A stretch of DNA of 45,424 bases from CAYICL01 sp964361885 (GTDB taxonomy: Bacteria > Patescibacteriota > Microgenomatia > UBA1400 > CG1-02-47-37): assembly GCA_964361885.1 (NCBI GenBank), contig CAYICL010000004.1:1-45424 (forward strand), read 5' to 3'. Below are positions 38,819-45,424 of this stretch, in pieces (the first letter of the stretch is position 1; the number at the start of each line of letters is the position of its first letter). A program made the position numbers and the translations under genes. The notes beneath the pieces are model-generated. The model made no database searches and was not told the origin of the DNA. It saw only the letters and a program-made list of their open reading frames with translations.

Positions 38819-40210
38819 ATGAAGAAAAAATTACTGACAATTTTTTTAGTCGGTTTAGGCTTAATCGGTTTATTGGTCAGATTTTGGCAGTTTGGCCGGA
38901 TTCCATTGAGTCTTTATTGGGATGAGGTGGCCATTGGTTTAGACGCCCGTTCTTTATTGGAAACAGGTAAAGACCTGAATGGTAAATCTTGGCTCCAACC
39001 GTTGTTTTTTTCTTATGGTGACTACAAAGCTCCGGTTTACATTTGGCTGGTGACTTTACTGGGCAGATTTTTATCTGTTTCCGAATCAACTGTTCGCCTG
39101 CCTTCACTGCTGGCCTTTCTTGGTACTGCCTGGGTTTTGTTTCAATTAATTAAAATACTCAGCCCCAAGAAATCACTTCTGCCTGTTTTTACCCTTATTA
39201 GTTTGCTTATCATGCCATGGAGTTTTCATTTCAGCCGGATTGGCATGGAGTCGCATTTATCCCTTTTTTGGCTGACGCTAACAGTTTATTTAACTATCGC
39301 TAGCGCTAAGAAAAACCAACCCTTGCAAATTATTTTTGCTTCCATAGCCACGGTGGCCGGAATTTATAGTTATGTCAGTCTCCGTTTTCTGGCTCCGGCT
39401 TTACTGGTTATTAGTTTTTTTCTTTATCACCGCTTAAAATTCAAGCAACACCTGCCTTATTTTTTGACCGGCTTGACCATTATTCTTGCCGGTTTATTTA
39501 TTCTTGCCAAATCACCTTATTATGCCGCCAGCCAACAATATCGCCTTTCGAATGATAATTTAATTAACTCGACGATTTATTTAACTAAACCGGCCAAAGC
39601 CAAACAGTTTTTAATTAATTATTCTGCTTATTTTGATCCTAAATTTTTATTATTATCCGGCGATCCTAACTTGCGTCACCATTCCGGTTTTGGCGGTGAA
39701 CTGTTATTAATTCAGGGAATTTTTCTGACTGCCGGTTTGGTGGCTTTGCTTAATTATCAACGTACCGAAACTTGGCTGGTTTTATCCTGGCTTTTCTTAA
39801 GTCCGGCAGTTGCCGCCTTAGTTAACGAAACTCCTCATGCCTCCCGGGCTATTTATATGATGATCCCCCTGGCTTGGTTGATTGGTTTAGGGTTGACTCG
39901 GTTCAAACCAATCATTAGTTTGGCTTTAGTTTTTGCCTTAAGCTTAAACTTATTTATTTATCTGCATAATTATTTTATTCACTATCCGTCTCAATCAGCT
40001 TTAAGCTGGATAATGCCATATAAACAAGCCGCTTTGTATTTTAAAGATAATCCTCCCCAACAACCGGTCTACATCAGCAACCAGTTTTACCGGCCGGAAC
40101 TTTACTTTGCCTTTTATTTAAACGATTTAAACTTATTTAAGCCAAACCAGAAATTTTATTATTATTTGCCGGATATCTGTCCGGAATCATCCATCTGTGT
40201 CCAAAAATAA
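38819..40210 (+). CDS. GT39-like membrane glycosyltransferase, DEA subgroup
   Basis: A 463-residue paralog with LYWDEVAIGLDARSLLETGKD (Asp35-Glu36), FSYGDYKAPVYIW, MPWSFHFSRIGMES, LLSGDPNLRHHSG and TPHASRAIYMMIP in conserved order. About ten helices and a short C-terminal outside part with two Cys in DICPESSICVQ at the very end. It starts from the shared divergent promoter. The next gene begins in an overlap of 14 bp. Likely uses a polyprenyl-phosphate sugar; acceptor unknown. Confidence 0.86.
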   Translation: MKKKLLTIFLVGLGLIGLLVRFWQFGRIPLSLYWDEVAIGLDARSLLETGKDLNGKSWLQPLFFSYGDYKAPVYIWLVTLLGRFLSVSESTVRLPSLLAFLGTAWVLFQLIKILSPKKSLLPVFTLISLLIMPWSFHFSRIGMESHLSLFWLTLTVYLTIASAKKNQPLQIIFASIATVAGIYSYVSLRFLAPALLVISFFLYHRLKFKQHLPYFLTGLTIILAGLFILAKSPYYAASQQYRLSNDNLINSTIYLTKPAKAKQFLINYSAYFDPKFLLLSGDPNLRHHSGFGGELLLIQGIFLTAGLVALLNYQRTETWLVLSWLFLSPAVAALVNETPHASRAIYMMIPLAWLIGLGLTRFKPIISLALVFALSLNLFIYLHNYFIHYPSQSALSWIMPYKQAALYFKDNPPQQPVYISNQFYRPELYFAFYLNDLNLFKPNQKFYYYLPDICPESSICVQK

Positions 40211-41639
40211 ACTTTTGATTATTATATTTATCTTGGCGGCCTTAGTCCGCTTTATTGGCTTAAATCATCTGCCTCCGGCCTTAAATCGCGACGAAGCGAC
40301 CCTGGGATATAACGCTTATTCGATTTTAAAAACCGGCCGCGATGAACACGGCCAGTTTCTTCCGCTGACTTTTAAATCCATCGGTGATTACAAAATGCCT
40401 TTGTATATTTATGCCACTATTATTCCGGTTAAACTCTTTGGCTTGAACGATTTTTCTATACGCTTCTGGTCCGCTTTATCTGGTGTTATTTCTGTCATCG
40501 CCGTTTATTTTATTTCTAAATTACTTTTTACAAATTACTTATTACCTATTACAGCGAGCTTCTTGCTCGCCTTAAATCCCTGGGCGGTTTTTTATTCCCG
40601 GATCGCTTATGAGGCTAACTTAGCTTTGATGTTATTCTTATTAGGTTTATGGCTATTGCTTAAAAAAAAGCCCTTAGGATTTATTTTTTGGTTATTAGCT
40701 TGTTTAGCTTATTCGTCGGCTTTAATTTTTATTCCCTTATTTTTAATTCCGATAATATTTAAAATCCGTCCAAAAACAATTTGGCTAATATTATTTATCA
40801 CCGCCTTTGCTTTGATTTTTATCAAACTTTGGAGCGTTTCCAGCCAAAAACAAAACATTACCATTTTTTCCGACCCTTATCTTATTGATACCTATAATCG
40901 GGAGCGCACTCTTCAGTATCAAATCAATCCTCTTCAAACCAGGCTTTTCTTCAATAAATATGTTTATTTCGGTGGTTTAATCGGTAAAAACTATTTAAAA
41001 ACTTTTTCCCCTCAATTTCTGGTTTTAAAAGGCGACAATCATCCTTGGCATCAAATTCCCGGAGTGGGCAATTTTTATTTTATAGAAATAATTTTTGCTT
41101 TAGTTGGCCTAATCGCTTTACTTAAATCCCGGCATAAAAATAAGTTGATTTTCTTAACTTGGCTCTTGTTGGCGCCACTGGCTTCGGCAATCACGGTTGA
41201 TGCCCCCCACAGCACCCGGTCGTTATTTTTGCTTCCGGTAATCATAATTTTGGCCGCGCTGGGATTCTCTAAAGTTAAAAAATTTATTCCGGTAATTATT
41301 TTTTTGTATTTTCTGAACGTTGCTTATGCTAACTACCAATATCTTGAAATTTATCCGACAAAAGTCAAAGCCAGCCTGCCGGTTGGCATCAAAGAACAAC
41401 TGTTAGACTTAAAAGCTCAAAATTATTCTGGTCAAATTTACCTAACCGGAATTCACGACTCCGCCTATTTATACCCTTTGGTATATTTGCCGGTCGAGCC
41501 CAAAACTTTTCAGCGAACCGCTGTTTGGACCCTGCCGGACACTGCCGGATTAACTCATGCTTACCGGTTTAGCCATATTCAGATAATTGACGACTTAAAA
41601 GACGTGTCTGACAACGGAGTGCTGATTAAAGCGGAGTAG
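40197..41639 (+). CDS. GT39-like membrane glycosyltransferase, DEA subgroup
   Basis: A 480-residue paralog with LNRDEATLGYNAYSILKTGRD (Asp32-Glu33), FKSIGDYKMPLYIY, NPWAVFYSRIAYEAN, VLKGDNHPWHQIP in place of SGDPN..H, and APHSTRSLFLLP. The start is GTG 40197, inside the end of the preceding gene; no ATG fits before the first helix. The loop TNYLLPITASFLLA is encoded by degenerate heptamer repeats and a hairpin like those at 30250-30300. The stop overlaps the convergent gene by 14 bp, leaving no room for a terminator between them. Confidence 0.85.
   Translation: MSKNKLLIIIFILAALVRFIGLNHLPPALNRDEATLGYNAYSILKTGRDEHGQFLPLTFKSIGDYKMPLYIYATIIPVKLFGLNDFSIRFWSALSGVISVIAVYFISKLLFTNYLLPITASFLLALNPWAVFYSRIAYEANLALMLFLLGLWLLLKKKPLGFIFWLLACLAYSSALIFIPLFLIPIIFKIRPKTIWLILFITAFALIFIKLWSVSSQKQNITIFSDPYLIDTYNRERTLQYQINPLQTRLFFNKYVYFGGLIGKNYLKTFSPQFLVLKGDNHPWHQIPGVGNFYFIEIIFALVGLIALLKSRHKNKLIFLTWLLLAPLASAITVDAPHSTRSLFLLPVIIILAALGFSKVKKFIPVIIFLYFLNVAYANYQYLEIYPTKVKASLPVGIKEQLLDLKAQNYSGQIYLTGIHDSAYLYPLVYLPVEPKTFQRTAVWTLPDTAGLTHAYRFSHIQIIDDLKDVSDNGVLIKAE
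40520..40570 (+). repeat. Degenerate 7-bp repeats followed by a hairpin, inside a GT39-like gene
   Basis: Five units in register: ATTACTT, TTTACAA, ATTACTT, ATTACCT, ATTACAG (40520-40554). The last G starts a hairpin GCGAGC (40554-40559), loop TTCTT, GCTCGC (40565-40570). Unit length, unit number, offset and loop size equal those at 30250-30300, while one stem pair differs on both sides (C-G to G-C). It is in frame. Confidence 0.85.
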
Positions 41640-43119
41640 TAAAACCTCGGCTGTTTAATGATTGCCATTGCTGATCGGTAATTTGATTGTAGCGGTCTTT
41701 TCTGATGAATAATAAAGTTGGTTTGTTATCCCGTTGAATGTTAATATATTTTGCAAGCATCAAGTTTACTTCCTTGTCCCCATAAATTATTTCCGGCGGA
41801 TTATTACCGTAAAAAACTCTTTCATAGTCGGCTTTTAAGTTTGGCACTGACGGTTCCCAGCCATAATAAACCAACTGCCGGGTAGCCGGTCTGGTCCGGG
41901 TTTGCCAATAAATAATCGGCTGGTTAGCTAGCACTGCTAATCGGTCATCAGGTTTAGCGATATTTTTAATTGCAAAATTAATATCGTCCATAGTAGAAAA
42001 GTTAATGTAATACTCGTTGGCCACATCGGTTTTTAAAAAGTAAGGCATGCTTTTATTAAACATTAAAACCGTTCCCCAGATTAAAAATATCAGTCCAAAC
42101 TTAAAATTTATTAACTTTAAACTAAACCCAAAAGTAAAAATCATTAAACCCAACCAAGGGAGCAAATGAAAACCTTGATAATAAACCGTCCCCGGAGACA
42201 GAACTCGGTTATTGGCCAGTAATAAGAAAAAATAAATTAATCCAAACTTAATTGCTCTTTTATCTTTTTTAATCATTAAATAGCCTAAACTAAACAACCA
42301 GCCGCTGAAGAAAAAGGCAATGAATTTAGCCTGTAAAGAGTTTTTAGTTAAAAAAGACAAGAAAGGGAAAAACACCATTTTTAACCAATCAACCGGCCCC
42401 TTGTAGGGGGAAAGGGCAGGAATAGCATAGACAAAATTGTTATAAATTGTTTCCCTAAACCAATCGACCGGAGAATAATTGCTTGTAAATAAAATAATTA
42501 TTCCGCTTAACAATCCTAACCCCAGCCACTTTAATCTTTTTTTCAGTTTAATCAGTAATATCAGCCAGACTAAAGCCAACCACGGCCACAAGGGTACCAG
42601 ATTGAAAATGACTAAAAATGAGCAAAAACCTAAAAAGATCAACTCAATTTTTCTTAGAATTATCTTATTAATCCAAGTTTCCAACATTACACCGAAAAGA
42701 TAAACCGCCGGATAAACGGCAAAGGATTCCATCAGCCAGAGGTTGCCGAATAAATAATATTTTAAAAATTCAAAAAATAGCACGAATATCAAACCAGTTA
42801 TCTTAAAGCGCCAGACAATTAGCAGACTCCAGATTAAACCGTAAACAAACATTCCTTGGCGGTGGCGGCGGATAAGCATGAAAATATTTTCAGGATCAAG
42901 CAGTCGCTGCAGTTTGGCCGAGGTAAAATAGACAATCGGCTGGTGGTTTGACTGGATGTCCTGATAAAGCTTATAACCTCTATTAGTGTATCTGGCGATA
43001 GTAATATGATCCTCTTCGTCAACAAAATGCATCGATAAACTTCTTGCTTGGGCGATCTTAAATGACACCAGCATCACTATCGAAAGAATCAAAAAGTGTA
43101 AGAGCCGTTTTTTAATCAT
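41626..43119 (-). CDS. GT-C-like polytopic membrane protein
   Basis: A 497-residue protein with a first helix, then MHFVDEEDHI (30-39; acidic cluster Asp34 to Asp37) and YQDIQSNHQPIVYF, which resembles the Q..H.P..Y segment of GT39/ArnT-like enzymes. About ten helices and a C-terminal polar domain (about 380-497) follow. It is weaker in motifs than the DEA paralogs, so the enzyme class is likely but not certain. It is downstream of and overlaps by 8 bp the gene at 43112, forming a two-gene minus-strand unit that converges on the plus-strand array. Confidence 0.75.
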   Translation of the reverse strand: MIKKRLLHFLILSIVMLVSFKIAQARSLSMHFVDEEDHITIARYTNRGYKLYQDIQSNHQPIVYFTSAKLQRLLDPENIFMLIRRHRQGMFVYGLIWSLLIVWRFKITGLIFVLFFEFLKYYLFGNLWLMESFAVYPAVYLFGVMLETWINKIILRKIELIFLGFCSFLVIFNLVPLWPWLALVWLILLIKLKKRLKWLGLGLLSGIIILFTSNYSPVDWFRETIYNNFVYAIPALSPYKGPVDWLKMVFFPFLSFLTKNSLQAKFIAFFFSGWLFSLGYLMIKKDKRAIKFGLIYFFLLLANNRVLSPGTVYYQGFHLLPWLGLMIFTFGFSLKLINFKFGLIFLIWGTVLMFNKSMPYFLKTDVANEYYINFSTMDDINFAIKNIAKPDDRLAVLANQPIIYWQTRTRPATRQLVYYGWEPSVPNLKADYERVFYGNNPPEIIYGDKEVNLMLAKYINIQRDNKPTLLFIRKDRYNQITDQQWQSLNSRGFTTPL

Positions 43120-44527
43120 AATTCAGGATAATCTTGGTTGGCGCCAAACATCTTTCTTCCGTACAATGAACCACCGTATATCTCAAAGCCACATAAATAT
43201 TTAAAAGCACTAACCCGATTAAGAAAATCCGTGTCATTAAAAAAGTCAGTTTGTTTATTAAGCTGCTTTTCCTGATTAGTTTAAGGAAGTAAGGGATAAA
43301 AAAGATTATGGTGCCTAGCCGTAAATAAGTCGGATTAATCTCAATTTTTAATAGATCAAATCCGGTTAAACCTAATAACCAAAAAGGTAACGCCAAAAAC
43401 AAACTGGGCCTTTTCAGCAATTGATGAGCATAATAACCAATCGCCATCGCCCCAAACGGAATTAACGGATAATAATACCATGGCGAGTTATTAAACCGGC
43501 CGGCCGCTAAAAACAGTACCAATGACCATGAAGTCAAAAAGAAAGCGAAAAACTTAAACTTTTCCTGGCGGTACTTAGTTAACAACCACCAGCTGAAAAT
43601 AAAGCCTAAAACATACCAGCCGTCATGAAACTCGCCGTAAAATCTGGGATTAGTAATCGTGTCAAAAAAAGAATTAACAAAGGTGCCCCTACTTCCCTGA
43701 TGAGTCAACATATATAAAAACGCTTGTTTGTCTACCGTCAAACCATAGCCAATATAACTCAAAATTGAAGCCATTCCGATAATCAAAATTGTCACAAACG
43801 TTCTTATTTCCTTTTTATACCAAAGCCAGCCGGCCAGCATAAAACTGACCGCAAAACCAGGAATTTTAATCCAACCGGGTAAAAACGACAGCAGCACTAA
43901 AATTATTAAATCCAGTTTTCTTTTTGTTTTCAAAAACCGTAATAAAAACACCAAGCTTCCTAAAAATATCGGGGTTAAAATATTTTCCAAAAAAGACTGC
44001 CGGTGAGCGACAACGTAGTAAGGTATGGTGGCTAAAAATATTAAACTTAATCGTCCGACTTTTTCCCCAAACAGTTTCTTACCTAAAACATAAGTCAAAA
44101 ATAAAGTAAAAATGCTGGCGACTAAAGCCGGGAATCTGACAATCAGTTGAGGGATTGGTCCAAACCCATGATAACCTAGAAGTTTGGCCGGCAAGCCGAT
44201 TAAAGCTGCCCCTAAAGGCGGGTGGTCCAGCCACGGCCGGACAATTTTCATCCCGAATCTTTCTATCGGAATAAAATCCATAAATTGGGAGCGCCAGATT
44301 AAAGCCGAATTGTTGGTGTCAAAAATCGAGTGCGTTATTGGCTTCAGCGGATTCTCCCAAAAAGTGATTCCCGCCCAGGCATAAAACAGGCCGTCATCAT
44401 TATTATCCACAGGATATGTATCCGCCTTAAAACTTCTTAAGCTTATTCCTAAAAGGATTAAGGTCCAGACAAGGAATAATGATATAATTCCTTTAGTTTT
44501 AGTAATTTTATGAAGCAACTTGGTCAT
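43112..44527 (-). CDS. GT39/ArnT-like membrane glycosyltransferase
   Basis: A 471-residue polytopic protein. The first outside loop has DNNDDGLFYAWAG (41-53) and, after a longer than usual loop, RPWLDHPPLGAAL, the D-H-P-P motif shared by PMT and ArnT-type enzymes. About ten helices and a short C-terminus with two Cys (HCTEERCLAP) follow. Start at 44527 would overlap the divergent gene at 44510 by 18 bp; no better ATG is present before the first helix. First gene of a two-gene minus-strand unit. Confidence 0.85.
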   Translation of the reverse strand: MTKLLHKITKTKGIISLFLVWTLILLGISLRSFKADTYPVDNNDDGLFYAWAGITFWENPLKPITHSIFDTNNSALIWRSQFMDFIPIERFGMKIVRPWLDHPPLGAALIGLPAKLLGYHGFGPIPQLIVRFPALVASIFTLFLTYVLGKKLFGEKVGRLSLIFLATIPYYVVAHRQSFLENILTPIFLGSLVFLLRFLKTKRKLDLIILVLLSFLPGWIKIPGFAVSFMLAGWLWYKKEIRTFVTILIIGMASILSYIGYGLTVDKQAFLYMLTHQGSRGTFVNSFFDTITNPRFYGEFHDGWYVLGFIFSWWLLTKYRQEKFKFFAFFLTSWSLVLFLAAGRFNNSPWYYYPLIPFGAMAIGYYAHQLLKRPSLFLALPFWLLGLTGFDLLKIEINPTYLRLGTIIFFIPYFLKLIRKSSLINKLTFLMTRIFLIGLVLLNIYVALRYTVVHCTEERCLAPTKIILNYD

Positions 44528-45040
44528 TTTTTATTTTTTCTTTTAACTTTGATTTGGCTGAGCCTTTTATTATTTTATCAGGTTTTTGTTAATTCACGCT
44601 ATCAGCGGGTTAGTTTAAAGCAGGCTGTTTCCGCCTTTAATCAGTTAAAATATCAACCTCCGGTTTTAGGCGAACCGGCGCCGCCGCCGGATTCAGGGAA
44701 AATTGAGATTGTTTGCCGTCCGGTTTGCCAATTTAAAATTAATAATAAAATAGTTCGCAGTCGAACCGACAGCGATGCCGCCGGCGGAGTGACAGCCTTA
44801 ACTCTGCATTTCTTTGATCCCGAAAAAGGTTTGATCGGTTATCAAGATCACGCGGACAACCCGAATTTTTATGTGATTGATAATCAAAGCAACCTGCTTC
44901 AGGTAGTCAGATTAAAATTAGATCAGCTGGAGTTTTCTTTTCAGGCTTATTATCCGCAAACCCAGCAGATCTTATTCCGCTCCGACCAGGGAGAAAACTT
45001 CCTTTATGCGGCTAACCGTCCGGCTTTGCAACTTTTATGA
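44510..45040 (+). CDS. Unknown membrane-anchored exported protein
   Basis: A 176-residue protein. Residues about 8-28 form one hydrophobic helix (FLFFLLTLIWLSLLLFY), probably a signal anchor, so the rest should lie outside the membrane. That part has a Pro-rich stretch (GEPAPPPDSG, about 54-63), a beta-rich region with a Cys pair in CRPVCQF, and no recognised domain. I do not know the family. TATAAT at 44483-44488 is 21 nt upstream. Its 5' end overlaps the divergent gene by 18 bp. It is joined by ATGA to a polyprenyl-phosphate-type GT2 gene, which suggests a surface role. Confidence 0.75.
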   Translation: MKQLGHFLFFLLTLIWLSLLLFYQVFVNSRYQRVSLKQAVSAFNQLKYQPPVLGEPAPPPDSGKIEIVCRPVCQFKINNKIVRSRTDSDAAGGVTALTLHFFDPEKGLIGYQDHADNPNFYVIDNQSNLLQVVRLKLDQLEFSFQAYYPQTQQILFRSDQGENFLYAANRPALQLL

Positions 45041-45424
45041 AATTATCTATTATTATTCCTAGCTATAACGAAGCCGCTACCCTTAATCAGATAATTATCC
45101 GGGTTAAAAAGCAAAACCTAAAAAATGTTACCAAGGAAATTATTGTTATTGATGACGGCTCCACGGATTCAACCAAAAAAATTCTTTCCCGCCAAACAGG
45201 CATCAAAACAGTTTCATTAACCAAAAATCAAGGCAAAGGCGCCGCCATTCGTACCGGCATTAAGCAAGCCACCGGGAACTATGTTTTAATTCAGGATGCT
45301 GATTTGGAATATGATCCGGCCGATATCCAATCACTTCTGGCTCCGATTTTAAACAAAAAAGCCCAGGTAGTTTATGGCTCCCGTTTTTTAGGTCCGCATA
45401 AAAACATGCTTTTTTGGCACTTAA
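45037..45424 (+). CDS. GT2 Dpm1-type glycosyltransferase, truncated by window end
   Basis: An open frame starts at ATG 45037 in an ATGA overlap with the preceding gene and runs past the window edge, giving 129 visible residues. LSIIIPSYNEAA (3-14), VIDDGSTDST (38-47), NQGKGAAIRTGI (64-75), the metal-binding QDADLEYDP (86-94) and YGSRFLG place it among polyprenyl-phosphate sugar synthases of the Dpm1 type. Only the N-terminal catalytic half is seen, so a C-terminal membrane or GtrA domain cannot be judged. Confidence 0.9.
   Translation, partial: MKLSIIIPSYNEAATLNQIIIRVKKQNLKNVTKEIIVIDDGSTDSTKKILSRQTGIKTVSLTKNQGKGAAIRTGIKQATGNYVLIQDADLEYDPADIQSLLAPILNKKAQVVYGSRFLGPHKNMLFWHL

Noticed and set aside
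1..45424. tRNA, rRNA, transposase, prophage or integrase genes
   Set aside because: No cloverleaf with a TTC-loop signature, no rRNA-like block and no DDE, serine or tyrosine recombinase motif was seen by reading both strands.

Overview
The window looks like part of a chromosome of a Candidate Phyla Radiation (Patescibacteria) bacterium, most likely of the Microgenomates group. This rests on very tight packing with repeated ATGA start/stop overlaps, AT-rich DNA, bacterial housekeeping enzymes (TrmD, peptide deformylase) next to an archaeal-length RtcB, TGA used as stop (which argues against the recoded Gracilibacteria/Absconditabacteria), small in-frame palindromic inserts inside genes, and a very large set of polytopic glycosyltransferases. 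No rRNA, tRNA, CRISPR array or transposase was recognised. No gene-free stretch exceeds 300 bases. One run of 100 Ns (4016-4115) is an assembly gap.

Layout. 1-2150: divergent rtcB (RNA ligase) and a YkuK-type RNase H-fold gene. 2152-5802: rmlB and rmlD for dTDP-rhamnose, the gap, peptide deformylase, a HicB/HicA toxin-antitoxin pair and convergent trmD. 5871-10950: an EamA transporter, a riboflavin kinase-isopentenyl diphosphate isomerase fusion, a UDP-glucose/GDP-mannose-type dehydrogenase, and two GDP-mannose 4,6-dehydratase paralogs. 10947-25540: polyprenyl-phosphate sugar synthases, GT2 and GT4 enzymes, five GT-C membrane glycosyltransferases, a Wzx-like flippase and one unknown soluble protein. 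25537-29204: a complete set of genes for GDP-D-glycero-alpha-D-manno-heptose (hddC, gmhA, hddA, gmhB) plus a second sugar nucleotidyltransferase. 29185-45424: another polyprenyl-phosphate sugar synthase followed by ten GT-C proteins, five of them close paralogs, then an anchored exported protein and a GT2 gene that runs off the end.

How the genes could work together (inference). Rml, Ugd, Gmd and Hdd enzymes make activated rhamnose, uronic acid, 6-deoxy sugar and heptose. GT2 and GT4 enzymes build a lipid-linked glycan in the cytoplasm, and the Wzx-like protein flips it. Dpm1/Alg5-type enzymes load single sugars on polyprenyl phosphate, and the GT-C proteins transfer them outside the membrane. 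IDI feeds the isoprenoid carrier. The product would be a heptose-containing surface polysaccharide, glycolipid or S-layer glycan in a lineage generally thought to lack LPS.

Three cross-cutting patterns stand out. First, several transcription units start with a TATAAT-like box only 6-8 nt before the ATG, which predicts leaderless mRNAs, including a 22-bp divergent promoter with a shared palindromic box. Second, short heptamer repeats and hairpins sit in frame inside genes, including two paralogs that carry the same repeat-plus-hairpin architecture with a compensated stem pair. Third, several enzymes carry substitutions at key residues (a Gmd paralog with Glu to Lys, GmhB with altered motif II and zinc site, a GT-C with DE to EE).
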